5,793 bases of DNA from an uncultured Verrucomicrobiota bacterium (GCA_903919625.1 CAIXIZ010000209.1:1-5793), one strand, 5' to 3'; counted from the first letter of the stretch, positions 1 through 5,793 are shown. Numbers and translations are program-made. The notes: generated from the letters alone by a model not told the origin.

Positions 1-95
1 GTCTGCTGGTCGCGCTGGGTCTGGTCGTCCAATTCGGCCTCTCACTCGTGAATTTCATCAACCGCCGGAAAACCGCCTTGCCTGCCACCGTATGA
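1..95 (+). CDS. C-terminal end of a membrane protein, probably ResB/Ccs1 (partial)
   Basis: An open frame enters from the left edge (first full codon at position 3) and stops with TGA at 93-95. The visible 30 residues are a hydrophobic stretch (LLVALGLVVQFGLSLVNFI) followed by a short basic tail (NRRKTALPATV), which looks like a last transmembrane helix with a cytoplasmic end. The stop codon overlaps the ATG of ccsA in an ATGA junction, so the two are probably one operon and translationally coupled. In System II cytochrome c maturation, ResB (Ccs1/CcsB) is the partner that forms a membrane complex with CcsA and is usually encoded next to it. The ResB name therefore rests on position, not on motifs. 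Any other polytopic membrane protein would look the same over this length. Confidence 0.6.
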   Translation, partial: LLVALGLVVQFGLSLVNFINRRKTALPATV

Positions 96-1936
96 AAAAA
101 GCCCTTCCCCTTTCCGTTCTGATCCTGGCGTTGTTTTATCTCGGGCTGGCGCTGTTTCCGCCGGCCCCCCAGAGCGCCTTCAACCTGCCCGGCTTCGGCC
201 GCCTGCCGGTTCTCCTCAATGGCCGCCTCCAGCCAGTCGACACCGTCGCGCGCACCACGTTGCTGGTCCTGCAAGGCCGCCAAAACGTGGCCGCACCCGG
301 CGGGCGGGTGATTACACCGATTGAATGGCTGCTCGATGCCATGTGCCGCCCCAAGGAAGCGGACACCTATCAGGTATTCGAAATTGTCCATCCCGATGTG
401 CTCGCCTTGTTTGGGCTCACCACCGCGGATGGGGCGGGCGGCAAGCGGTTCTCGTTTGTACAGCTGGAACCCAAGTTTTCCGAATTGGACAAGCAGGCTG
501 CGCTGGCACAGCAGACCAAGCCTCCCGAGCGCAACGCGTTCCAGCGGGCCGTGCTCACCTTGCGCGAGCATATCATGCTCTATGACCACCTGACAGTCTC
601 GCTCATTCGCGGCGACAGTCCGGATTTTCTGGATGAGATCACCAAATTTCAATCTGGCCTTCCGGCCGGCGTGGCCGCCCTCCATGCCAAGCAGGCCAAC
701 CAGCCGTTCGATGAAGCGGCCGCCAAGGCCACGTTTGATGAGGCCGAGCGTTTCACCCTGATGGCCGACAATGGTTACATTCTCGCCATCCCGCCCGCGC
801 CCGACGATGCCAATCTCACCCACTGGCGCACGGCGGGGGCCGCGCTCCTCGACGGAATCCAGACCGGCACGCTCGACCCGAGCGTCCTCGCTTACGCCGG
901 TCTCGCCCGCGCGTGGATCGCGCAAAGCCCGACCGAGTTTAACAGCCTTGTGCGGCTTTACCACCCAACCCTCATGGGCCGTTTTGCCGATGCCCTGGTG
1001 AAAACCGACACCGAGGCGGCCTTTAACGCCGCGGAGCCGTTCTATCATGGGATGATCCTGTTCGTCTCCGCCTTTTTGCTCGGGGTGATTTCCTGGCTCA
1101 AATGGCCGGAGGAGTTTGGCCGTGCCGCATTCTGGCTGCTCGGCCTCGCCTGGATACTGACCACCATTGGCATCCTGACCCGGATGTGGATCGAAGGCCG
1201 GCCGCCGGTCACGAATCTATATTCCTCAGCGCTGTTCGTCGGATGGGGGGCGGTTGCGCTCTGCCTCGTGCTGGAGAAAATCTTCCGGAATGGCATCGGC
1301 AGTGTGGCGGGCGGACTGGTCGGCTTTTGCACGCTGCTGGTGGCACATTTCCTCTCCTTTAACGGGGACACCATGGAAATGATGCAGGCCGTGCTCGATT
1401 CGAATTTTTGGCTGGCCACCCATGTTGTCATGGTCACCACCGGCTACGCCGCGACCTTCCTCGCCGGCTTCCTCGCGCTCATCTATGTCCTCCGCGGCAT
1501 CTTTACCACTTCGCTGGACAAGGGCACGTCCGAAGCCCTCGTCAAGATGGTCTATGGCATTGTGTGCTTTGCCACGCTGTTCAGCTTCGTCGGCACCGTG
1601 CTGGGCGGGATCTGGGCGGACCAGTCCTGGGGCCGCTTCTGGGGCTGGGACCCGAAGGAAAATGGCGCCCTCATCATCGTGCTCTGGAACGCGCTCATTT
1701 TGCATGCGCGCTGGGGCGGCCTGGTGAAACGGCGCGGGCTGATGGCGCTCGCGCTGTTCGGCAACATCGTCACGAGTTGGAGCTGGTTTGGCGTCAACAT
1801 GCTCGGGGTGGGCCTGCACAGCTATGGCTTCACCGATGCCGCCTTTCTCGGGCTGATCGTCTTCGTGCTCAGCCAGCTTGCCTTGATTGCGCTTACCCTT
1901 GCGCCGGGCGTGAAGTGGCGCAGTGCCGCCGCCTGA
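92..1936 (+). CDS. ccsA: CcsA, System II cytochrome c heme-attachment protein with long N-terminal domain
   Basis: This integral membrane protein is the heme-handling half of the ResB/CcsA cytochrome c synthase, which carries heme outward and presents it to CXXCH apocytochromes. The 614 residues begin with a hydrophobic helix (about 5-22). Next comes a roughly 300-residue soluble, probably extracytoplasmic region starting with a GRLxPVDTVAR-type motif (near 44-54). About nine further transmembrane helices follow from residue 320. The WWD signature is at 513-523 (WGRFWGWDPKE), and PPVTNLYSS is at 371-379. H444 and H576 sit where the two external heme-ligand histidines of CcsA fall, and H538 where the membrane histidine falls; their spacing is close to that known for CcsBA. 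Core CcsA proteins are usually about 300-350 residues, so the N-terminal half is an extension. The ATG at 92 has no clear ribosome binding site but overlaps the preceding stop, which suggests coupling. The gene ends 17 bp before the oppositely oriented mobA end. Confidence 0.93.
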   Translation: MKKALPLSVLILALFYLGLALFPPAPQSAFNLPGFGRLPVLLNGRLQPVDTVARTTLLVLQGRQNVAAPGGRVITPIEWLLDAMCRPKEADTYQVFEIVHPDVLALFGLTTADGAGGKRFSFVQLEPKFSELDKQAALAQQTKPPERNAFQRAVLTLREHIMLYDHLTVSLIRGDSPDFLDEITKFQSGLPAGVAALHAKQANQPFDEAAAKATFDEAERFTLMADNGYILAIPPAPDDANLTHWRTAGAALLDGIQTGTLDPSVLAYAGLARAWIAQSPTEFNSLVRLYHPTLMGRFADALVKTDTEAAFNAAEPFYHGMILFVSAFLLGVISWLKWPEEFGRAAFWLLGLAWILTTIGILTRMWIEGRPPVTNLYSSALFVGWGAVALCLVLEKIFRNGIGSVAGGLVGFCTLLVAHFLSFNGDTMEMMQAVLDSNFWLATHVVMVTTGYAATFLAGFLALIYVLRGIFTTSLDKGTSEALVKMVYGIVCFATLFSFVGTVLGGIWADQSWGRFWGWDPKENGALIIVLWNALILHARWGGLVKRRGLMALALFGNIVTSWSWFGVNMLGVGLHSYGFTDAAFLGLIVFVLSQLALIALTLAPGVKWRSAAA

Positions 1937-1945
1937 TTTCGTTGT

Positions 1946-1967
1946 GGCCGGCCTCAGGCCGTCGGCC
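1946..1967. terminator. Weak candidate hairpin between convergent genes
   Basis: GGCCG (1946-1950) pairs with CGGCC (1963-1967). Inside it, GCC (1951-1953) pairs with GGC (1957-1959) around a TCA loop, leaving a 3-base bulge. It lies at the convergent ends of ccsA (stop 1934-1936) and the mobA frame (stop complementary to 1954-1956), where a shared terminator would be expected. No T-run follows on either strand, so it does not meet the usual intrinsic-terminator pattern. In GGCC-rich DNA such short pairings also arise by chance. Confidence 0.25.
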
Positions 1968-2553
1968 CCAACTTGGGTCCCAGATCGGCAGGCGTGTTCC
2001 AATTGGCAAAATAGCCGGCTTCCATTGGGGTGACGTCGCGCCACTCGCTGAGTCCTTGGTTGACCAGCTGGCGCGCCCAATCCGAGGCACGGCGTTCGCC
2101 AGCCGCAAGTGCCTGTACCGCGAAAGGCCCGAAATTGCCTGGGTAGACGGCAGCCAGCGGTTCCGGTTCACCCGACCGAAGCGGAATGAGCCCATGGCCA
2201 GGCCGGGATGCCGCCACCAGTCCGGCAAGAAATTCTGCCGGCATTTGTCCCAGGTCGATGGCCAGCACGAGCACTTGCGGGTGGACGGCTGTGGCGAGGG
2301 CCGCTGCAATTCCGGCAAGCGGCCCTTGCCCCGAATGGGTGTCCAAGACCAGTCGGGCTCCCTCGAGTGGCAACTTCTGCTCCGCGCGGGCCGACACCAA
2401 CAGTTCACTAGCACCGGCCGAAAGCAGTATGGCGAGCTGCCGGGCAAGCAAAGTGCGTGCGTCGGCAAGCGGCAGCAACGCTTTGTCCCTTCCCATGCGT
2501 GAAGAGTGCCCTCCGGCCAGCACCACGGCAGAAAAAGGCGGGAAGCGTTTCAT
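1954..2553 (-). other. mobA: MobA domain of the fusion (possible separate mobA, 199 aa, starting at 2553)
   Basis: MobA transfers GMP from GTP to Mo-molybdopterin in the cytoplasm, making the guanine dinucleotide cofactor needed by nitrate reductases of the DMSO-reductase family. From the internal ATG at 2553 the frame gives MKRFPPFSAVVLAGGHSSRM and onward for 199 residues, the normal MobA length. It has the nucleotide-binding loop LAGGHSSRMGRDKA (12-25), D71, GPLAGI (77-82), D100 in VLAID, EPLAAVYP (131-138) and the C-terminal FANWNTPADL (182-191). G15, R19, K24, D71, D100, N184 and N186 match the positions of key E. coli MobA residues as recalled, so the domain appears intact. This internal ATG lacks a Shine-Dalgarno sequence; the bases before it are the 3' arm of an inverted repeat plus TCAG. 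MobA could be made as part of the fusion, by internal initiation, or as a separate gene if the reading frame here contains a sequence error. Confidence 0.88.
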
Positions 2554-3894
2554 CTGACCAAACCACGCACAAAGGTGGTTTGGGCGCAAGACACCGGCAC
2601 TAAAGCCTTTGGCATAGGCCTCGGGCTCCTGGGGATTGAAGGCCACGCCGTCGAACAGCGTCTCCGGAGTCATGTCCGGTTCGGGCACGGCGACCCCGAT
2701 TTCCTTCATGGCTTCGGCGTAGATGTCGCCCCGCATGACTTTTTTTACCACGCCATCGTAATCGGGCGTGCCGGCCACCATGCCCCAGCGGCGGTACTGG
2801 GACATGAACCAGAGGCCGTATTTGGGCTGCGGATAATTGCAGCCGTTTTTGCTGAAATACATCGGATGCCCGTCTTTCACCTTCCGACCGTCGCCATAAT
2901 CGAGGTCGCCCAGAAGGCGGCCGAGAATGGTCTTCGGGTCGCAGTTGATATAGGTGGCCTTGGACACGATCTGGCATTGCTCCGGGCGGTTGCCCATGTC
3001 GTCGAGCCAGACACTCGCCTCATGGAGGGCCTTGAGCACCGCTTTGACGGTTTTGGGATTCTTCGCGGCAAACTCCTCGGTGAATGCGCAGACTTTCTCC
3101 GGGTGATCCTTCCAGATGTCCTGGGTGGTGACGGAGGTAAACCCGATGCTGTCGGCAATGGAGCGCGCCCCCCATGGCTCACCCACACAGAAACCGTCCA
3201 TTTTGCCGATCTTCATGTTGGCCACCATCTGGGCGGGCGGCACCGTGATGAGCGTGATGTCCGCCCCCTCGCCGTTGGCCCCGCCCGGATGGATGCCACC
3301 GGCTGCGAGGTAATAGCGCATCCACATGGCATGCGTGCCCGTGGGAAAAGTCATGGCAAAGGTGAGCGGCTCCCCGAGTTTCTTGGCCTGCTCAACGTAG
3401 GGCTTGAGCGCCTTCGGGTCGGCTTCGACCTTGCCCTTCCATTCGCTCTTCAGCGTGATGGCCTGCCCGTTGCGGTTGAGCAGCCAGGGGATGATCATGG
3501 GCTTTTTGGGCGAGCCCAACAGCCCCATGGTCGAGGCGAACGGCATGCCGATGAGCATATGCGTGGCCTGAATCGAGCCGCTGGAGAGACTGTCGCGGAT
3601 GGCCGCCCAATTGGCCCCCTTGGTCACCTTGGAATTGATGCCATATTTTTTGAACAGCCCCTTTTCGTGGGCGATGACGATGGGTGAGCAATCCGTCAGG
3701 GCGATCATGCCAAAGTTCACGTCGGGTGATTCCGGCGCGTCGGACGCCAGGTCAGCGGCGGCAAACCCCCGGGGCAGCTGGGAGAGCAGCACGGCGGCCC
3801 CGAGACCCTTAGCTGCAGTGGAGAGAAACGTCCGCCGGTCGAGGCGGCGCAGGTCGGCGGGGCGGTCAGGATACGGTGGCAAGGTCATTTTCAT
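1954..3894 (-). CDS. NrtA-like Tat-exported nitrate-binding protein fused in frame to MobA
   Basis: This is one uninterrupted 646-residue frame with two recognisable parts. Residues 1-47 are a Tat signal: twin arginines R20-R21 in DRRTFLS, a hydrophobic run at about 26-39, and an Ala-rich likely cleavage site near 45-47. Residues about 58-436 form a CmpA/NrtA-family binding protein, with LTDCSPIVIAHEKGLF (66-81), NWAAIRD (95-101), NGQAITL (142-148), FCVGEPWG (235-242) and HPEKV (264-268). W96, Q144, H188 and K267 fall roughly where NrtA contacts nitrate; this is recalled from the family, not aligned. NrtA proteins normally end just after the AYxxxF segment seen at 427-431. Here an 11-residue linker (about 437-447) leads into a complete MobA domain (448-646). 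No nrtB or nrtC follows. The start at 3894 (MKM) overlaps the preceding gene by 29 bp; the ATG at 3888 is an equal alternative, and neither has a strong ribosome binding site. The substrate could also be nitrite, bicarbonate or cyanate. Confidence 0.85.
   Translation of the reverse strand: MKMTLPPYPDRPADLRRLDRRTFLSTAAKGLGAAVLLSQLPRGFAAADLASDAPESPDVNFGMIALTDCSPIVIAHEKGLFKKYGINSKVTKGANWAAIRDSLSSGSIQATHMLIGMPFASTMGLLGSPKKPMIIPWLLNRNGQAITLKSEWKGKVEADPKALKPYVEQAKKLGEPLTFAMTFPTGTHAMWMRYYLAAGGIHPGGANGEGADITLITVPPAQMVANMKIGKMDGFCVGEPWGARSIADSIGFTSVTTQDIWKDHPEKVCAFTEEFAAKNPKTVKAVLKALHEASVWLDDMGNRPEQCQIVSKATYINCDPKTILGRLLGDLDYGDGRKVKDGHPMYFSKNGCNYPQPKYGLWFMSQYRRWGMVAGTPDYDGVVKKVMRGDIYAEAMKEIGVAVPEPDMTPETLFDGVAFNPQEPEAYAKGFSAGVLRPNHLCAWFGQMKRFPPFSAVVLAGGHSSRMGRDKALLPLADARTLLARQLAILLSAGASELLVSARAEQKLPLEGARLVLDTHSGQGPLAGIAAALATAVHPQVLVLAIDLGQMPAEFLAGLVAASRPGHGLIPLRSGEPEPLAAVYPGNFGPFAVQALAAGERRASDWARQLVNQGLSEWRDVTPMEAGYFANWNTPADLGPKLGPTA
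2558..2583 (-). repeat. Perfect 9-bp inverted repeat in the NrtA-MobA linker
   Basis: CCAAACCAC (2558-2566) is the exact reverse complement of GTGGTTTGG (2575-2583), with an 8-base loop. On the transcribed minus-strand message, the hairpin would end four bases before the mobA-type ATG at 2553. It lies entirely within the linker codons joining the two domains. No U-run follows, so it is not a standard terminator. It may be a remnant intercistronic RNA structure, a processing or stability element, or a structure that limits internal initiation at the mobA ATG. Confidence 0.6.
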
Positions 3895-4990
3895 ATCGGG
3901 TGGCGGGGAGGGACGGTTGGGAAGGCAGGCGCTGGATGGCCTGGTGAAAAAGGTCGGAACGAAACACCCGGGCGCCCAGGTCGGCGGGAACCAACGTGCC
4001 GTCGGGCAGGAGGCTGTGGCGCTTGAAGCCTTCCAGCAGCCACGCGGCTTTGGCGGGGGTGGGGTCGTTGGCGCCATTCCGGTGAAATTGGATGAAGTTG
4101 GCCGCATCGCACCGGTGGCCATGGCCGTAATCGAGCGGGCCGACCAGGCTCGCGGCGATGACCTTGGCGGGAACGTTCAGGTATTCCGGGCGGGCCAGCA
4201 GCTTGGCCAGCTCGGGACGAAAGGCCGGCTCGTCGCAGAGCGCAGCCGCCTCGGTGATGGCGGCCACCAGGGCGAGATGTTCCGCGCCGCGCCGTTCCAC
4301 AAAGTCGGCCCGGACGAGCAATATTTTCTCCGGATGGCCGGGGGCGAGATCCGTGCTGACCGCGGGGCACCAGCCGGCCTGCTCGCGCACCGCGAGCGAA
4401 TTCCACGGTTCGCCCACGCAGTAGCCGTCCAGGGTGTCGGCCGCCAGGTTCCGGAAGAGCTGGGGCGGCGGCACGACGACGATGCGGACATCGCGCACCG
4501 GATTGATGCCGGCGGCGCGCAGCCAGTCGCAGAGCAGAATGCGGTGGGACGAATACTCGAAGACGACGCCAAAGACATAGGTGCGCTCAGTACGCGCCCG
4601 GATGATTTCGTCGCGCAATGTGGCGCCGTCACGCACCCCGCGCGACCACAAGGCCTCGGACAGGGTGATGGAGTTGCCGTTGGTATTGAGGACGCAGGCG
4701 GTGAGGCACTCCGTGGGCAGACAATGGAGGCCGAGCGTGGTGCTGACGGCCATCGCGCCCAGCGCATGGGCGGCATCGAGCTCGCGATAGATCAGCTTGT
4801 CCCGGATGGTGGCCCAGCCCACCTCCCGGCTCAGTTCGACCTTCAAGCCATGCTGGCGGAACAGACCGTGTTCGTGGGCAACTATCAGGGGGGCGGCGTC
4901 ATTCAGGGCGATAAAACCAAGGCGCAACGGACGGGGAGCAGGAGCGGGGAGGGCGGTGGTTGGTTTTGTCGGGACGGTGGCTCGCGGCAT
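3866..4990 (-). CDS. nasS: NasS-like cytoplasmic nitrate/nitrite sensor (CmpA/NrtA family)
   Basis: This is a 374-residue periplasmic-binding-protein fold without a signal peptide. The N-terminus is polar and proline-rich (MPRATVPTKPTTALPAPAPR) and passes directly into the first strand, LRLGFIALNDAAPLIVAHEHG (22-42). Later motifs are VGWATIRDKL (57-66), NGNSITLSEALW (104-115), VVVPPPQL (171-178), CVGEPWNSLAV (191-201), GHPEKILLVR (218-227) and LDYGHG (286-291). VVVPPP, CVGEPWNSLAV and NGN-SIT (in place of the NGQ-AIT seen in the downstream protein) are, from memory, typical of NasS. NasS binds nitrate or nitrite in the cytoplasm and controls the ANTAR antiterminator NasT. No NasT is in the window. 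The ATG at 4990 is preferred because AGGG lies about 10 bases upstream; a GTG six codons earlier (5008) is possible. The gene overlaps the NrtA-like start and diverges from the lysR gene. The alternative is a substrate-binding protein that has lost its signal peptide. Confidence 0.83.
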   Translation of the reverse strand: MPRATVPTKPTTALPAPAPRPLRLGFIALNDAAPLIVAHEHGLFRQHGLKVELSREVGWATIRDKLIYRELDAAHALGAMAVSTTLGLHCLPTECLTACVLNTNGNSITLSEALWSRGVRDGATLRDEIIRARTERTYVFGVVFEYSSHRILLCDWLRAAGINPVRDVRIVVVPPPQLFRNLAADTLDGYCVGEPWNSLAVREQAGWCPAVSTDLAPGHPEKILLVRADFVERRGAEHLALVAAITEAAALCDEPAFRPELAKLLARPEYLNVPAKVIAASLVGPLDYGHGHRCDAANFIQFHRNGANDPTPAKAAWLLEGFKRHSLLPDGTLVPADLGARVFRSDLFHQAIQRLPSQPSLPATRYENDLATVS

Positions 4991-5036
4991 TTTTAAGGTG
5001 CCCTGCACTTAGCCGTCGCCGTGCCAGCGAAGCGGT

Positions 5037-5073
5037 TTGGCGCAGGAAATGCTTTTCAAACATTTAATGCCAA
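5037..5073. promoter_or_regulatory. Candidate LysR-type regulator binding site between nasS-like gene and lysR
   Basis: The intergenic space (4991-5095) contains AAATG (5047-5051) and its exact reverse complement CATTT (5061-5065) separated by nine bases. T5050 and A5062 give the T-N11-A pattern typical of LysR boxes. Two internal T-A pairs extend the symmetry. Outside it, TTGGC (5037-5041) and GCCAA (5069-5073) form a second inverted repeat centred within one base of the first. The inner box ends 30 bases before the lysR ATG and lies 56 bases from the nasS-like ATG, so it could serve autoregulation and divergent activation. A TTTAAT at 5063-5068 resembles a -10 box for lysR, but no good -35 sits at normal spacing. 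No clear promoter was seen for the nasS-like gene. Confidence 0.5.
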
Positions 5074-5095
5074 CGATGAAACCGGCTCATTCGCC

Positions 5096-5793
5096 ATGAG
5101 GCGCATTCTCGACAGCCGCCAGCTGCTCGCTTTCGTCACCCTTGCCCGCAAGGGCAGCTTTACGCTGACGGCCAAGGAAATATTTCTCACCCAGTCCGCG
5201 GTGAGCCACACCATCAAGGCGCTGGAGCGCGAACTCAACACCCGGCTCTTCGACCGGCTGGGCCGTCGGGTGCAGCTGACGCAGTCGGGCGAACAACTGC
5301 TGATCTACGCGGAACGCATCCTGCGAGAAATGGACGGTGCGCGCGCCAGCCTGGAGCAGCTGCAGAACTGGGGCCATAGCCGGCTGCGTCTCGGGGCGAG
5401 TCCGACGGCCTGTCAGTATCTGCTGCCCACGGTGCTGCGGGAGTTCAAGCAGAGCTTCCCCCGTTGCGTCATCCGCATCGAGCCGGGCGACGGGCCGCGG
5501 ATGGTCGAGCTGCTGCGGGAAAATCAAATCGACCTGGCACTGATGCTGGAGCCGGCGGTGGGTGAGGACATTGCCTTTCGGCGGCTGTTTGAAGATGAAC
5601 TCCGGCTGCTGGTGTCGCCCTTGCATCCCTGGGCGAAGGCAGGCCGGGTGCGCCGGGAGGAACTCGCGCAAGAGACGGTGATCATCTACAACAAGGCCAG
5701 CTACACCTTTCGGATGGTGGAGGAGTATTTCCGCCGCGACGACCTTACCCTGCAAAATCCCATCGAGCTGGGGAGCATGGAGGCGATCAAGGA
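5096..5793 (+). CDS. LysR-type transcriptional regulator (3' end beyond window)
   Basis: This is a DNA-binding regulator of which 232 residues are visible before the window ends; the family is usually about 300. The winged helix-turn-helix occupies about 6-64 (RQLLAFVTLARKGSF, then LTAKEIFLTQSAVSHTIKAL with the recognition helix at about 33-44, then LFDRLGRRVQLTQSGEQLL). A linker helix runs to about 92. The effector-binding domain starts near 95 (SRLRLGASPTACQYLLPTVLREF) and includes the typical IDLALM strand at 145-150. The ATG at 5096 places the helix-turn-helix at the normal distance from the N-terminus. An in-frame GTG at 5021 would add 25 residues unlike the family, and no strong ribosome binding site is seen. 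Its divergence from the nasS-like gene and the palindrome between them suggest it controls the nitrate genes, as the LysR protein NtcB does in cyanobacteria. That role, and any effector, is inferred from position. Confidence 0.93.
   Translation, partial: MRRILDSRQLLAFVTLARKGSFTLTAKEIFLTQSAVSHTIKALERELNTRLFDRLGRRVQLTQSGEQLLIYAERILREMDGARASLEQLQNWGHSRLRLGASPTACQYLLPTVLREFKQSFPRCVIRIEPGDGPRMVELLRENQIDLALMLEPAVGEDIAFRRLFEDELRLLVSPLHPWAKAGRVRREELAQETVIIYNKASYTFRMVEEYFRRDDLTLQNPIELGSMEAIK

Noticed and set aside
1226..2080. 284-codon open frame on the - strand
   Set aside because: It is antisense to the ccsA core containing the WWD motif. Its charged, low-complexity translation does not resemble a protein family.
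1408..2502. 364-codon open frame on the + strand
   Set aside because: It overlaps ccsA in another frame and then runs antisense through mobA. Both of those have clear family motifs; this frame has none.
2506..3687. 393-codon open frame on the + strand
   Set aside because: It is antisense to the nrtA-like gene, His/Gly/Arg-rich, with no family resemblance.
3895..4122. Extending the NrtA-like frame upstream to an ATG at 4122 (722 residues in total)
   Set aside because: The added 76 residues are low-complexity Pro/Ser/Thr sequence lying in another frame of the nasS-like gene. They would also bury the Tat signal inside the protein.
3599..4996. 465-codon open frame on the + strand
   Set aside because: It is antisense to the nasS-like and nrtA-like genes, and its translation is Gly/Arg/Ala-rich with no recognisable domain. 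It is a typical GC-rich shadow.
5021..5095. GTG at 5021 as the lysR start
   Set aside because: It would place the helix-turn-helix abnormally far from the N-terminus and make the presumed operator coding sequence. The ATG at 5096 fits the family.
5087..5755. 222-codon open frame on the - strand
   Set aside because: It is antisense to the LysR gene, whose helix-turn-helix and effector domain are clear. The shadow translation has no domain.
1..5793. CRISPR arrays, tRNA or rRNA genes, insertion sequences, phage or toxin-antitoxin genes
   Set aside because: No spaced direct repeats, RNA gene signatures, transposase motifs or terminal repeats were seen. Nearly the whole window is covered by identified genes.

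Overview
The window is GC-rich bacterial DNA with tightly packed genes. Two gene groups converge near position 1945, and a third transcript diverges from about position 5040. It holds a System II (ResB/CcsA) cytochrome c maturation locus next to a small nitrate-related cluster. From memory of family sequences, the long N-terminal extension on CcsA and the style of the binding proteins suggest a Verrucomicrobiota (Opitutales-like) bacterium. That placement is an inference; no rRNA or other phylogenetic marker is present.

Left part (1-1936, + strand): the last 30 codons of a membrane protein, probably ResB/Ccs1, overlap by an ATGA junction with ccsA. CcsA is 614 residues and carries the WWD heme-handling motif and the expected histidines. 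Together the two proteins would carry heme across the membrane and attach it to apocytochromes c.

Middle part (1954-4990, - strand): two CmpA/NrtA-family genes overlap each other. The first (3866-4990) lacks a signal peptide and looks like NasS, the cytoplasmic nitrate/nitrite sensor. The second (from 3894) has a Tat signal and looks like NrtA, the periplasmic nitrate-binding protein. The NrtA frame does not stop at its expected end. It continues through an 11-residue linker, which contains a perfect 9-bp inverted repeat, into a complete MobA domain (molybdenum cofactor guanylyltransferase) ending at 1954. The link makes metabolic sense because assimilatory nitrate reductase needs a guanylylated Mo cofactor. 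It makes little sense for location: a Tat signal sends a protein out of the cytoplasm, whereas MobA works inside.

Right part (5096-5793, + strand): a LysR-type regulator, cut off by the window edge, diverges from the nasS-like gene. The 105-bp space between them holds an AAATG-N9-CATTT palindrome that fits the T-N11-A LysR box, nested within a TTGGC/GCCAA repeat. The simplest reading is a LysR-controlled nitrate operon (sensor, binding protein, cofactor enzyme). The ABC permease and ATPase, NasT and the nitrate reductase are not in this window.

The most unusual feature is the NrtA-MobA fusion. The main alternative is a one-base insertion (mutation or sequence error) that joined two genes which would otherwise overlap by ATGA.
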